NCBI GenBank assembly: GCA_035560235.1
Contig: DATMAG010000051.1
Location: forward strand, 1-63,440
Direction of reading: 5' to 3'
Origin: DASRDU01 sp035560235
GTDB lineage: Bacteria > Acidobacteriota > Blastocatellia > RBC074
DNA: 63,440 nucleotides
The notes beneath the pieces are model-generated. The model made no database searches. It was not told the origin of the DNA and saw only the letters and a list, made by a program, of their open reading frames with translations. Below are positions 55,467 to 63,440 of this stretch, piece by piece. The translations under genes were made by a program, and so were the position numbers. The stretch's first letter is position 1; each line of letters starts with the position of its first letter.

Positions 55467-56138
55467 TCAGCGACTCAGGGATCGCAGATAGATCACTTCA
55501 TCTTTCTGCGCGCCTTCGAGCCGGTAGAGGTCATCCCGCCTGATTTGTGCAGGAGCTTCATAGCGAACCGCCTGAAACTTTGTCACGCGCCCAACCTGTC
55601 GAGTGAAGCCTTTCTGATCGTTCAACAGATAATCCGGCAGCGGAAGGATTACTCCCGTAGCTCCGGGCTGTGGAAAAGGAATCAGGGTGCCGCGAATGGT
55701 TCCAGCCGGTGTCGCTTCCGCCTCAACTTCAGAAATGCAGGTAATCCATGCCAAGTCCTGCGACCGTCCAAGACAGGGAGGATTGGCTGGGAATTCAAAG
55801 TATTGCCGAAGGTCCGGATTATCCAGATACAAATCAAGGCTTGGTCTTGTGTGGAACTGTCGGCGCGCAATGCCCGGAACTTTCTGCGGTTTCAACTTCC
55901 CATTACTGCCAAGTTCCAAGCGGCGCGTCGTTTCCAGATCGAAGCCTGTTCCGTGACTGCGAAACACATATCCGATGCGTGTTTCATCAGGTGCGATTTC
56001 CCTTCCGGCCAAAGCGCCGATCAGCCCCAGCAAAGTGCTGTAAGGCGGAACCGGCGAGGTCAGGCCAGTGCCGGAATAAATCAATGGCAGGCGAAAGGTC
56101 GCAGTCCATCCTTCAAGCCGAACGTAAAGAAGTTTCAT
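55467..56138 (-). CDS. cas5: Cascade subunit Cas5 (type I-B, Cas5t)
   Basis: 223 residues. It opens with the RAMP strand LLYVRLEGWTATFRLP, followed by GLTSPVPPYSTLLGLIGALAGREI (about 27-50), the Cas5 family signature. FHTRPSLDLYLDNP is mid-protein. Cas5 caps the 5' handle of the crRNA in Cascade; its contact with the last handle base is of interest because that base differs among repeats here. It lies 15 bp after cas7. Confidence 0.93.
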   Translation of the reverse strand: MKLLYVRLEGWTATFRLPLIYSGTGLTSPVPPYSTLLGLIGALAGREIAPDETRIGYVFRSHGTGFDLETTRRLELGSNGKLKPQKVPGIARRQFHTRPSLDLYLDNPDLRQYFEFPANPPCLGRSQDLAWITCISEVEAEATPAGTIRGTLIPFPQPGATGVILPLPDYLLNDQKGFTRQVGRVTKFQAVRYEAPAQIRRDDLYRLEGAQKDEVIYLRSLSR

Positions 56139-56153
56139 TGCCAGCCTTTCCGC

Positions 56154-57278
56154 TTACGCCAAATCCTTCAGCGAGTCGGTCAACTTCTCGACTGCTTTGA
56201 CCGGACTCAGCAACCTGACCTGCGTGTTATTTTTCGCCCATTCCTTGACCTCCCTTTCGTTTTCAGGGTGCAGGTAGCCGTCACGCAAGCCAATAAAAAC
56301 CGGGGTCATCAGACGATTTTGATAGTCGGCAATGATTTGCTGGAGTGTCGCAAGTTTGAGAACAGGTTGCAGGTCTTTTTCTTCAAACAGATCGTTGAAG
56401 ATCAGGTTGCCACAATTCAGCCCCGCAAGAATGATGACTTTGGGCGTGACGTCTGTTCCGAACTGCGCCTGTTTTGCGCCGCCCCGCAGCACGGCTAAAG
56501 AACGCAGAATCATGGTGGCTCGCTCCCGCCGCCGATTATTTTTCACTCGGTAGATTTCACGATCAGCATCCTTCTCAATAACTTCTTCCTTGAGATATTT
56601 GCTGACCAGCGCCTCATCCAGTTCAATGCGATCCCCTTCATTGCGAAAAGTGCCAAGGCGGTCATAGCCAAGCCCAAAGATCCCCTGCAACTGCGTATTG
56701 TAGAAACGAGTTTTGTATGGAAGTGGTGAGCCTTCCTTCAGGTGAACGAAGCCTTCATCATCTCCCTGCCAGCCTGTAGTACGAATGGATTTCAGGATAG
56801 AAGACGAAAATGGCGAAGGACGCATGACAGCCCTTGTTTTACTACCCTTTTGTTTCCCTTTGGGAGCGGCTTCTTCCGCTTCTGCTTCCGCTATCGTGGC
56901 ATCCTCATCTTCATCTTCGGCTTTGGCACGTCCCTGTCCTTTTTCAGCCCGCATATAACCGAAGATATCATCTTCAGGGAACATGACAGGATCCATCTCT
57001 GTGCCAATTTTGTCCGGGTTGCCTCTGGCATTTTTGCTGAGCGCCTTCAGTTCCGCCTTCGGCTCGTTCGGATATTCTTCCTTGAACGTTTCGCGCAGCC
57101 AGCGCCGCCAGGCTTGTGAGGATACATACGGCACACGATAGCGCCCATCCTGAAAGGTTTTGGGAATGACCGCATTGCGATCTTCGCCGGAGTCATCAAG
57201 GCCCGCCCCATTGAGAAATGCGCCCTCTGCCTGAATCAAAAAAGTGCCAACGATGTGAGTGAGTTTTTGTTCTGCCAT
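56154..57278 (-). CDS. cas7: Cascade backbone Cas7 (Cst2/DevR family)
   Basis: 374 residues from the ATG at 57278, which has GGAAAGG upstream. An ATG 15 bp earlier (57293) would swallow that site. The Cst2/DevR signature IVGTFLIQAEGAFLNGAG and VPYVSSQAWRRWLRETF occur near the start, with ETDP-like KIGTEMDPVMFPEDDIFGYM next. A Lys/Glu/Ala-rich low-complexity loop (about 115-155) precedes the RAMP core. The late VIILAGLNCGNLIFNDLF is typical. It coats the crRNA spacer. Confidence 0.94.
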   Translation of the reverse strand: MAEQKLTHIVGTFLIQAEGAFLNGAGLDDSGEDRNAVIPKTFQDGRYRVPYVSSQAWRRWLRETFKEEYPNEPKAELKALSKNARGNPDKIGTEMDPVMFPEDDIFGYMRAEKGQGRAKAEDEDEDATIAEAEAEEAAPKGKQKGSKTRAVMRPSPFSSSILKSIRTTGWQGDDEGFVHLKEGSPLPYKTRFYNTQLQGIFGLGYDRLGTFRNEGDRIELDEALVSKYLKEEVIEKDADREIYRVKNNRRRERATMILRSLAVLRGGAKQAQFGTDVTPKVIILAGLNCGNLIFNDLFEEKDLQPVLKLATLQQIIADYQNRLMTPVFIGLRDGYLHPENEREVKEWAKNNTQVRLLSPVKAVEKLTDSLKDLA

Positions 57279-57296
57279 ATCCTTTCCTTTCAATGA

Positions 57297-59135
57297 TCAG
57301 TCTTGATTGCCTGCTGCTTCACGATAAAGGTTTGCCATTTCAAGTCGGAACTGAAAACGCAGTTCGCCCGTCACTTCGCGCCCCTGCTCATCGCGGCAAA
57401 GCGCGTCCCAGTCCTCGTTTTGATAGTCGGGTTTGATTTCGGCCAGACGACAAAACCACTGTCGCAATGTTCCAACGGTAATCTCGTTGCGCCTGAATCT
57501 TTCGAGAATGTTCTTTTTGATCCATTCCATTCCGCGCTGATGATCCTTGCCTCCCTTTTCCTGAAGGTACAGATCGAAAACATCACGCGCGAAGCTTTTG
57601 ACTTTGGGGTTTGTAAACATCACCAGATTGCCTCCTGTTTCCGGACGAGAAGAATTCTGAATTTCTGCTGATACAGCTCTGCCGGTTTTGGCGGCGTGAT
57701 GAAGGTAGAACCAGAACACGTCCCATCCCTCCTGCGAAGCTCTGATTGCACGCCCCGGCCCACGCCAGAATTTTTCCAGCCCCGATGATGAAAGGTCGTC
57801 TGCCTGCCGCAGTGTTGCAGACGGAAATAAACAAACGTATTCATCCAGTGTAAGCTGGCCCGCCTCAGCCAGATCAGCACACAATCGCCTGAGTTCGGGT
57901 CTCACGCTCTGGTCTTTTGTCCAGCGAGGGCTTTCTTTCAATAAAGCTGTCAGCTTCTTTTGCTTTTTCCTTTGTTCTTTGGTGTCGCCAGTGGAAAGCT
58001 CCTGATACACGATTGCCGCCAACCGCTCAGCCGCAGCGAGTGCCTGAGAACTGCGCCCCAATACCTGAGTTTGATAGAGCTGATACAGTGGCTTTGAAGC
58101 TACGCGCGCCTCTTCGCCCTTTTTTCCCTTCGCCGGATAGAAACCGTTGTAGTCTCGCCCCCGCTCGATGCAATTGAGCAGGTGAGTCTGAGTTTTTTTC
58201 GGATCTTCTTTTTTGAGAATATCCTGTAGCTCACGCAGATGATCTCTTGCGGCGTCCCAGAGAAACTGCAAGGCGGGATTGGGGACTTCAGCAATTTCAC
58301 AATCCGGGTCAGCCCCAGAATTACTGAAGGACCAGACATTCAGAGTAGTATGTGGCGGCAGGGCGTTGAGCCGTTTCTCCTGCTGCAATCTCCTCATTTG
58401 TTCAAGTAAGAACAAGGCAGCCTGTCGCGCTCCTTCGCCCGTGCCCGGCACTACGACTTTGTCGCAGATCCTTGCGGCTCCAAGACGGCTGCTTGTCTCA
58501 ACCAATGAATTCTGAACGGCGAAATATGAAAGTTGTGGATCCGTAAATTGAAAACAAGCCAGTTTGCCGTTGTACATTTGTGCGCCGAGCGGTAGCCACT
58601 GAATCGCCAACAGGCAAAAAGGGCAAATTTGCGGAGACCGACTCGCAGCGGGCAGAGCCTGGGCATCATTCCCCAAACTGCCAGCAAGCGGAAAGAAATC
58701 TCGACCTATGCGCTGGAGTTCAACCAAGTGTGTACCTGGACGATCACCACAAGATTCGCAATCAGGCCACGCATTGGATGGTAGCAACAGCAACTCATCA
58801 CATAATTTGAATAGTGTGCTTAAATATTGCTTCCACCCTTCATCCTCCGGGTGAAGTTCTCCGCGACAGTGCTTCATACGTTTGTTTGATGACGGGTTCA
58901 CTAAAGCCGAGTTCAAACAAACCATGAAATAAGAATTCAACTGACGGTTTGCCTGTGCCAACCACTTGCCGTCGCCCAGTACTTCCTTCACAAGTTGAGG
59001 GGTCAGTCTTTCAGGTGGATTGTCTGGATAAAGCTCTTCTGCCTTTGCCAGCATTGCGTACATTCCAGTATCCACGAATGGGTTTCCGGTGGGCTGAATC
59101 TGAAGGTTATTGATGATCGCTGTCTCTGTGGCCAT
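57297..59135 (-). CDS. cas8b: Cascade large subunit Cas8b1/Cst1 (CxxC-CxxC type)
   Basis: 612 residues from the ATG at 59135, preceded by CAGGA. A start at 59159 abuts the cas6 stop and lacks a site. The start motif PTGNPFVDTGMYAMLA is typical of Cst1. CESCGDRPG (about 126) and CPFCLLAIQWLP (about 170) are the CxxC pairs that define the family and probably hold zinc. The large subunit recognises PAM and recruits Cas3. Its presence assigns the system to the Tneap form of subtype I-B. Confidence 0.93.
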   Translation of the reverse strand: MATETAIINNLQIQPTGNPFVDTGMYAMLAKAEELYPDNPPERLTPQLVKEVLGDGKWLAQANRQLNSYFMVCLNSALVNPSSNKRMKHCRGELHPEDEGWKQYLSTLFKLCDELLLLPSNAWPDCESCGDRPGTHLVELQRIGRDFFPLAGSLGNDAQALPAASRSPQICPFCLLAIQWLPLGAQMYNGKLACFQFTDPQLSYFAVQNSLVETSSRLGAARICDKVVVPGTGEGARQAALFLLEQMRRLQQEKRLNALPPHTTLNVWSFSNSGADPDCEIAEVPNPALQFLWDAARDHLRELQDILKKEDPKKTQTHLLNCIERGRDYNGFYPAKGKKGEEARVASKPLYQLYQTQVLGRSSQALAAAERLAAIVYQELSTGDTKEQRKKQKKLTALLKESPRWTKDQSVRPELRRLCADLAEAGQLTLDEYVCLFPSATLRQADDLSSSGLEKFWRGPGRAIRASQEGWDVFWFYLHHAAKTGRAVSAEIQNSSRPETGGNLVMFTNPKVKSFARDVFDLYLQEKGGKDHQRGMEWIKKNILERFRRNEITVGTLRQWFCRLAEIKPDYQNEDWDALCRDEQGREVTGELRFQFRLEMANLYREAAGNQD

Positions 59136-59160
59136 ATTTATCCTGATATTTTGAGCCATT

Positions 59161-59925
59161 TCACAAGTTAATCATTCCTGCCATCCCGAATCCCATCGAA
59201 TTCCGGCTCCCGAACCCCGCTTCATATCCCAATTCAAGCAGTTCCCGGCTGCCCTCAACCGTGAATGGCGCGAGCCAGCCGCGTACGCGGATGCTGTTGA
59301 TGTCTATCAGGGCGGAGGCGCGTTTTCCCTGGGCGGCGATGCTGCGCAGATATTCGTGATCCCACTGCCAGCGCAGGCTCGTGTCTGTCGGGTCGTGGCC
59401 GTACAGGGCGCGGTATTTGCGCAGCAGGTTGCGCTGCACGACGGCTGACCAGTCATCTTCAGGCGTGAGAAAGCGAACGCGGTTCTGTTCATCGCGCACA
59501 GACTCGGTGATCGGTGACAGGGCACGGAAGCTGGTGGCGGCTGAAAAATCCGGGAGCGGCAGGGTTTCGGCGGCGGTCAGCACAAAGGCGGTTCCGGCCA
59601 GGTGAAACTGCTCGCTCTGAAATAATCCGGTGACGAAATGCTCGATGAATTCGCTGACCGGAGAGCTGATCAGCAGTTCCGCCGCCGGATCGTCAAGCAC
59701 GAGGCGCTGCCCGGAAAGATGGCTGCGGCGCAATGACAGGCGCGAGAAGGTGAAGAGTTTGAAGCGGCGGCCTTCGTCGGCAAAGCCTTCGTCGTGCAGC
59801 CGGGTGGCAAACTGCTCGGAAGCCTGGCCAAGAATGCGATAGACCAGCCCGGCAATGGCGTAATTGATGGTGACGGGCAGCGAGGGGTGGCGCGTCTGAG
59901 CCTGTAATGTCAGTTTTACTCGCAT
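59161..59925 (-). CDS. cas6: pre-crRNA endoribonuclease Cas6
   Basis: 254 residues. Two RAMP ferredoxin-like halves are visible. The early HPSLPVTINYAIAGLVYRIL contains the region where the catalytic His often lies, and the C-terminal glycine-rich loop reads GYEAGFGSRNSMGFGMAG. It cleaves repeat RNA to leave the 8-nt handle. First gene of the operon; the ATG at 59925 lacks a strong Shine-Dalgarno sequence. Confidence 0.92.
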   Translation of the reverse strand: MRVKLTLQAQTRHPSLPVTINYAIAGLVYRILGQASEQFATRLHDEGFADEGRRFKLFTFSRLSLRRSHLSGQRLVLDDPAAELLISSPVSEFIEHFVTGLFQSEQFHLAGTAFVLTAAETLPLPDFSAATSFRALSPITESVRDEQNRVRFLTPEDDWSAVVQRNLLRKYRALYGHDPTDTSLRWQWDHEYLRSIAAQGKRASALIDINSIRVRGWLAPFTVEGSRELLELGYEAGFGSRNSMGFGMAGMINL

Positions 59926-60304
59926 TGTGTTTGCGCGACAGGCGACCGGTCAGGGGCCTTACGTGTTTATTTACGGCCTTGCATTCTGTTCGTTGCCGGA
60001 ATGAAGCAGAAGGCAATGATGCTTAACTGAGAAAGTCCGGGCTTTCTGTCGTGAGCATTATTGTGAAAATGCCAGCGGCTGAACACTGGCAACTGAATCG
60101 GGCAAAAGCTGCATTCAATGCTGATGACGCCAGAGCGTCACGGGAAAAAACCGGAATGGCCTCCGATCAGGCTGAATAGAAAACAGGGCCGGAAATACGG
60201 GGTTCCCGGACGGGGCGCGAAAGAAATAAAGTGGCCGCAATCCTCGACAGTACCGCGCGGCAGATAATACTTGCGGGCTGAAGCGGCGTCAATCCTGTGC
60301 GGGC
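59926..60304. other. intergenic upstream of cas6, minor hairpins
   Basis: 379 bp between cas6 and the small RNA terminator. Small stems are visible (GAAAG/CTTTC near 60031-60046, TGCCAG/CTGGCA at 60070-60091, TGACGC/GCGTCA near 60125-60140). The cas promoter should be here, but no convincing hexamer pair was found. No ORF. Confidence 0.4.
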
Positions 60305-60357
60305 GAAAAAAATGAGGTCGCTGAAGGCTTTTTTGGAAGGAGGGTTTCAGCGACCTC
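60305..60357 (-). terminator. Rho-independent terminator of the small RNA
   Basis: Perfect 12-bp stem GAGGTCGCTGAA / TTCAGCGACCTC (60357-60346 and 60325-60314) with a 20-nt loop, followed on the minus strand by A and seven T residues. Confidence 0.88.
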
Positions 60358-60516
60358 TAGCAGAGTCCACGAGATTGTTAGTGCCTCTGAGATACTGACA
60401 ATCAGGTGCGACTTCCAGTGTCGCTGATTCAATGCCGGAAATACGAAGAGGCAGCGAAAGCGCCCCGTTTCTTTCGCTGCCTCTCCGCTCCACCAATTGG
60501 AGACTTTCAATTGACA
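60305..60516 (-). ncRNA. candidate small RNA, about 210 nt
   Basis: The transcript is bounded by a sigma-70 promoter (60550-60523) and a Rho-independent terminator (60357-60305). Stems read on the minus strand: CTCCA/TGGAG (60502-60488); a perfect 13-bp stem starting GAGGCAGCG (60483-60448); GCGAC/GTCGC near 60423-60407; a 10-bp stem with one mismatch starting GATTGTCAGT (about 60403-60373); then the terminator, whose loop carries CCCTCCTTCC. That pyrimidine-rich loop is complementary to Shine-Dalgarno sequences. It does not match 6S, tmRNA, SRP or RNase P by eye. A 73-codon frame across it has no coding character. It lies directly upstream of the cas operon, on the same strand. Confidence 0.6.
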
Positions 60517-60522
60517 GGGCGA

Positions 60523-60550
60523 ATCATACGCATCTGAAAATTTCGTTCAA
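60523..60550 (-). promoter_or_regulatory. sigma-70 promoter of the small RNA
   Basis: On the minus strand TTGAAC (60550-60545), a 16-bp spacer, then TATGAT (60528-60523). Start expected near 60516. Confidence 0.7.
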
Positions 60551-60677
60551 GTTGATTGTTTTTTGCTGCCACTCAAAACCCCTCTTTTCAGCAGTTTACA
60601 GATTCAACATCTTTCAACCATATTTAACACCGATTTTCAACCCGGCGACAACCAGTGCTGATGCAATAATTTGTGCC

Positions 60678-61328
60678 TCAATACTGGTTTTCGAGGCTGC
60701 GCCAGAGGAACCACGAGGCGACGGAGCAGTAAGGATGCCACTGACGATTTTCGGCAACCGCGTGAATCTGTTCGGCGTCGGGCAGCCCTTCAATGCCGTA
60801 AGCTCTTTCGATGGCTCGTCTGACGCCGAGATCGCCGACCGGCAGCACGTTGAGGCGACCAAGCGAAAATATCATAAACATATGCGCCGTCCAGACGCCG
60901 ATGCCTTTGACGGTGGTCAGCATTTCGATGATTTCTTCATCGCTCATTCGCGCCATGCGTGAGAGTTTCAGCGTGCCGTCCCCGGTCTTTGCCGACAGGT
61001 CTTTGATGCAGGAAATCTTCTGACCTGAAACGCCGACGCTGCGAATTATTTCATCAGGCGTAGCCAGAATCTGTGCGGCGGTCGGGAAGCGCGCTGGCGC
61101 GTAGAGCGCCTTGAAGCGGTTGAGGATCGTTTCTGCCGCCTTCGATGAAAGCTGCTGCGAAATGATGGCGTCAACCAGCGTATCGAAGTAACGGTTGTGC
61201 GGTCTGATGCGGCAGGGGCCGTACTTTTTGATGAAGCCGCGCATCACCGGATCGCGGCGCGACAGATGACGCTCGGCGTTGCGCAGCGCGTCAGTGAATG
61301 GCACTTTGTTGTTTTCAGTTTTGCTCAT
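60678..61328 (-). CDS. DNA-3-methyladenine glycosylase II (AlkA-like)
   Basis: 216 residues of the HhH-GPD superfamily. The barrel region reads YFDTLVDAIISQQLSSKAAETIL (about 43-65). The helix-hairpin-helix is VKGIGVWTAHMFMIF (about 138-152). The catalytic Asp lies in LPVGDLGVRRA (about 163). It removes alkylated purines from DNA in base-excision repair. It has the short form without the AlkA N-terminal domain. It stands alone, about 130 bp upstream of the small RNA promoter on the same strand. Confidence 0.88.
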   Translation of the reverse strand: MSKTENNKVPFTDALRNAERHLSRRDPVMRGFIKKYGPCRIRPHNRYFDTLVDAIISQQLSSKAAETILNRFKALYAPARFPTAAQILATPDEIIRSVGVSGQKISCIKDLSAKTGDGTLKLSRMARMSDEEIIEMLTTVKGIGVWTAHMFMIFSLGRLNVLPVGDLGVRRAIERAYGIEGLPDAEQIHAVAENRQWHPYCSVASWFLWRSLENQY

Positions 61329-61503
61329 CGTAATTTTTCAGGAATGTGTCACCGGAATTTTCGGATGCGCTTTGCTCATCCGCTGAAGGTCTGGTAATCA
61401 GTGTGTCTGACGCCGTGACAATGCAGCGGCGCTTCACTGCTTTGGCAATCAGCGACCGGCCCTGTCCAGGTCAGGCCGTCACATCAACTCTGAAGACTCA
61501 GCA

Positions 61504-62766
61504 ATGAAAGTACATTTGCAATACGGCACGGACGGTCTGGAAGTTGATCTTCCTTCAGCAAACGTGACCGTGCTGGCCCCCCGTTTTATTGAAGGTCTCA
61601 GCGACGAAGCCGCAGCCTTCACTGAAGCTGTGCGCGCGCCGATTGTCGCCAGGCCGCTGCGCGAAATCATCAGCGCCGCTGATCGCGTGGCTGTCGTCAT
61701 TCCTGACATTACGCGCCCGCTGCCGACTGACCGGCTGCTGCCCTGGCTGTTTGCTGAACTCGCGCACGTGCCTGCCGAAAACTATACGATCATCAACGGC
61801 ACAGGTTCGCACCGGATCAACACGCCGGATGAACTTGGGCGCATGGTCGGGCGCGAGGTGGCCGCAAATTACCGCATCGTCAATCACAATGCACACGATG
61901 CAGCGACGATGAAATTTGCCGGAAAGACTGCCGACGGACGCGACGTTTATTTCAATCGTGAGTACGTCGAAGCCGACAAACGAATCGTGCTGGGTTTCAT
62001 CGAGCCGCATTTTATGGCCGGATTTTCGGGCGGATACAAAGGCATCTTTCCGGCGGTCGCGGATATTGATTCGATCATGCATTATCACCGCGCTTCGGTC
62101 ATCGGTGATGCGCGCAGCACCTGGGGCGTGCTGGAAGGCAATCCGACACAGGCGCAGATTCGCGCCAATGGGTCGCTGCTGCCGGTGGATTTCTGCATCA
62201 ACGTGACGGTGAACCGGAAGCGGCAGATCACCGGATTTTTTTGCGGCGACGTGACGCAGGCGCATCTGCGCGGCTGCGAATTTTCAAGGGCGACGGCGAT
62301 GGTCGCGTGTGACAGGCCGTTCCCGATTGTGGTCACGACCAACAGCGGCTACCCGCTCGATCAGAATCTTTACCAGGCAGTCAAAGGCATGTCAGCCGCC
62401 GCGCAGATCGTTGCGCCAGGCGGGCTGATCGTTCAGGCGGCGCGATGCAATGACGGTTTCCCGAATCACGGCAACTTTCGCCAACTGCTTTTTGAGCATG
62501 CGTCACCGCAGGCAATTCTTGACACCATCCTCGCGCCGGGCTTTTCAATGTACGATCAGTGGGAAGCGCAACTGCTCGCTATGATTGTGCTCAAGGCTCG
62601 CGTCGCCCTGTTCAGCGAAATTCCGGCAGACGAAGTGCGCCGCGCTCACCTTGAACCGATCACAGACATTGCGGCGCGAATCAGTGAGGAATTACAGCGA
62701 ACCGGCGATGACGCGCCGATTGCAGTCCTGCCTGAAGGGCCGATGACGATTCCTTACCTGACCTGA
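61504..62766 (+). CDS. larA: nickel-pincer lactate racemase family protein (LarA)
   Basis: 420 residues. It is aligned by position with Lactobacillus LarA residues (offset of five): H103 in NGTGSHR, H169 in GFIEPHFMAGF, K179 in SGGYKG (the Lys that carries the nickel-pincer cofactor) and H195 in IMHYHRAS. DUF2088 spans the N-terminal half. Members racemise or epimerise 2-hydroxy acids. The cofactor genes larB, larC and larE are not in this window, so either they lie elsewhere or the substrate differs. Confidence 0.88.
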   Translation: MKVHLQYGTDGLEVDLPSANVTVLAPRFIEGLSDEAAAFTEAVRAPIVARPLREIISAADRVAVVIPDITRPLPTDRLLPWLFAELAHVPAENYTIINGTGSHRINTPDELGRMVGREVAANYRIVNHNAHDAATMKFAGKTADGRDVYFNREYVEADKRIVLGFIEPHFMAGFSGGYKGIFPAVADIDSIMHYHRASVIGDARSTWGVLEGNPTQAQIRANGSLLPVDFCINVTVNRKRQITGFFCGDVTQAHLRGCEFSRATAMVACDRPFPIVVTTNSGYPLDQNLYQAVKGMSAAAQIVAPGGLIVQAARCNDGFPNHGNFRQLLFEHASPQAILDTILAPGFSMYDQWEAQLLAMIVLKARVALFSEIPADEVRRAHLEPITDIAARISEELQRTGDDAPIAVLPEGPMTIPYLT

Positions 62767-62912
62767 TTTGAATTTTTCAGGTGTACAGCGCAGGCGAATC
62801 AGCATAAAGTACAGCCGCGCCTGACTCCCTCAGCACTCTCCCACAGGCAGTCTATGCTCCCCGCCGGTCAGCATTGTGGCTGACGTTCTCTTTATTTTTC
62901 AGAGGAAACAAA

Positions 62913-63085
62913 ATGGCGGATTCAACAGCTTCCACAACAAAGGAATTACCACTTGTCACGGCGCTTTTCAGAGATAGAGCGAGCGCCGAACGGGCCTGGC
63001 AGTCGGCGCTGTCGCGCGGTTATGACAGCGATGATCTTTACCTGCTGATGTCTGATGAAACGCGGCAGCGGCATTTCACTGACTA
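62913..63085 (+). pseudogene. stress-protein-like gene interrupted by an IS element
   Basis: ATG at 62913 with AGAGGAA upstream. The intact part encodes about 57 residues: MADSTASTTKELPLVTALF, then RASAERAWQSALSRGY and DDLYLLMSDET, similar to the YflT-like general stress domain (beta-alpha fold with 'ALFxDRxxAExA'). The frame then enters the IS end at about 63086 and stops making family sense. The remaining gene presumably lies beyond the element, outside this window. Confidence 0.75.
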
Positions 63086-63440
63086 TGATACTCCCCAAAA
63101 TTTAGACAGGCGTTCAAGGTGTAAAATCGCTGCTGTCCAACGAGGAGAAAATGATGGCCAGACAGCGAAAAACTTATTCAGCAGCACTCAAAGCCCGGAT
63201 CGCCCTGGAAGCGATCAAAGGACAGATGACCGTCAATCAGATTGCCACCCATTACGGCGTGCATCCGAATCAGGTCACGACCTGGAAGCAGCAAGCCATG
63301 CGGCAACTGCCCGAACTTTTTTCCCGCTCCGGGCCCCAAACCGTGCGGGATGACGAAGAATTGAAGGCCCAGCTCTATCAGCAGATCGGCCAATTGAAAG
63401 TCGAACTCGACTGGCGCAAAAAAAAAGTTGGATCTCTCAG
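63086..63440 (+). mobile_element. left end of an IS3-family insertion sequence
   Basis: The left terminus starts near 63086 (TGATACTCCCCAAAA), followed by a short lead and an orfA gene with GAGGAG at 63142-63147. The right end and orfB lie outside. It is inserted in the stress-protein-like gene. Confidence 0.82.
63151..63440 (+). CDS. IS3-family transposase OrfA, partial
   Basis: 96 codons visible from ATG 63151 (63154 also possible). An N-terminal helix-turn-helix (about 8-50) reads YSAALKARIALEAI, then MTVNQIATHYGVHPNQVTTWKQQA, as in IS3-type OrfA. The leucine-zipper-like part ELKAQLYQQIGQLKVELD follows. A run of nine A at 63418-63426 near the expected junction with OrfB is a typical -1 frameshift site for making OrfAB. 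The frame is open to the window edge. Confidence 0.85.
   Translation, partial: MMARQRKTYSAALKARIALEAIKGQMTVNQIATHYGVHPNQVTTWKQQAMRQLPELFSRSGPQTVRDDEELKAQLYQQIGQLKVELDWRKKKVGSL

Noticed and set aside
51116..59925. Subtype I-C or I-A assignment of the CRISPR system
   Set aside because: A separate Cas6, a CxxC-CxxC Cst1-type Cas8, Cst2 Cas7 and a fused HD-helicase Cas3 fit subtype I-B (Tneap) better; I-C lacks Cas6 and I-A usually has split Cas3.
60289..60510. 73-codon minus-strand ORF overlapping the small RNA
   Set aside because: No ribosome site, ends inside the terminator region and lacks protein-like features; structured RNA explains the sequence better.

Overview
The window is chromosomal DNA of moderately high G+C from a free-living bacterium. 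The best fit is Acidobacteriota, possibly class Blastocatellia. That placement is an inference from gene content: bacillithiol ligase BshC, a citramalate-type isoleucine pathway, PAS/NarL-type kinases, a CheB-CheR-kinase fusion, a type I-B (Tneap) CRISPR system, and intergenic regions rich in long palindromes. No rRNA or tRNA gene was recognised.

Layout. Positions 1-11.9 kb are housekeeping and accessory genes: a secreted amidohydrolase, a DUF433/DUF5615 toxin-antitoxin-like pair, an M20 peptidase, a secreted protein, two tandem TerB-like proteins, a sigma/anti-sigma pair, a radical SAM protein and a glycine-zipper protein. Positions 12-20.5 kb form a signalling island: a PAS kinase with its LuxR-type regulator, a stand-alone CheB, a 1117-residue CheB-CheR-PAS-kinase with its regulator, and a single-domain receiver. 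Positions 20.7-35.9 kb hold a group II PLP decarboxylase and then a minus-strand branched-chain amino acid cluster (leuA, leuB, ilvB, ilvN, ilvC, a methyltransferase, cimA, a nucleotidyltransferase/small-protein pair, a membrane protein, ilvD), with a divergent LysR regulator. ilvB is preceded by a previously unlisted 40-codon leader peptide rich in Ile/Val and by a terminator, which together form a classical attenuator. Positions 36-44.3 kb carry a lipoprotein, bshC, a DapA-family aldolase, and a tight five-gene operon: Fic-like protein, SSAT-like acetyltransferase, PLP decarboxylase, 44-residue membrane peptide, SSS symporter.

Positions 44.4-60.6 kb are a complete type I-B CRISPR-Cas locus. 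The minus-strand operon cas6-cas8b(cst1)-cas7(cst2)-cas5-cas3-cas4-cas1-cas2 is followed by a 251-bp leader and an array of 96 intact plus 2 decayed repeats. The sense repeat ends in the usual ATTGAAAC handle, but the 15 repeats nearest the leader all end in ATTGAAAT. Cas1 has an acidic insertion of about 70 residues. Immediately upstream of cas6, on the same strand, is a free-standing candidate small RNA gene with a sigma-70 promoter, several stems and a Rho-independent terminator whose loop is C-rich.

Positions 60.7-63.4 kb contain an AlkA-like DNA glycosylase, a LarA-type lactate racemase, and a stress-protein-like gene cut off by the left end of an IS3-family element that runs off the window.
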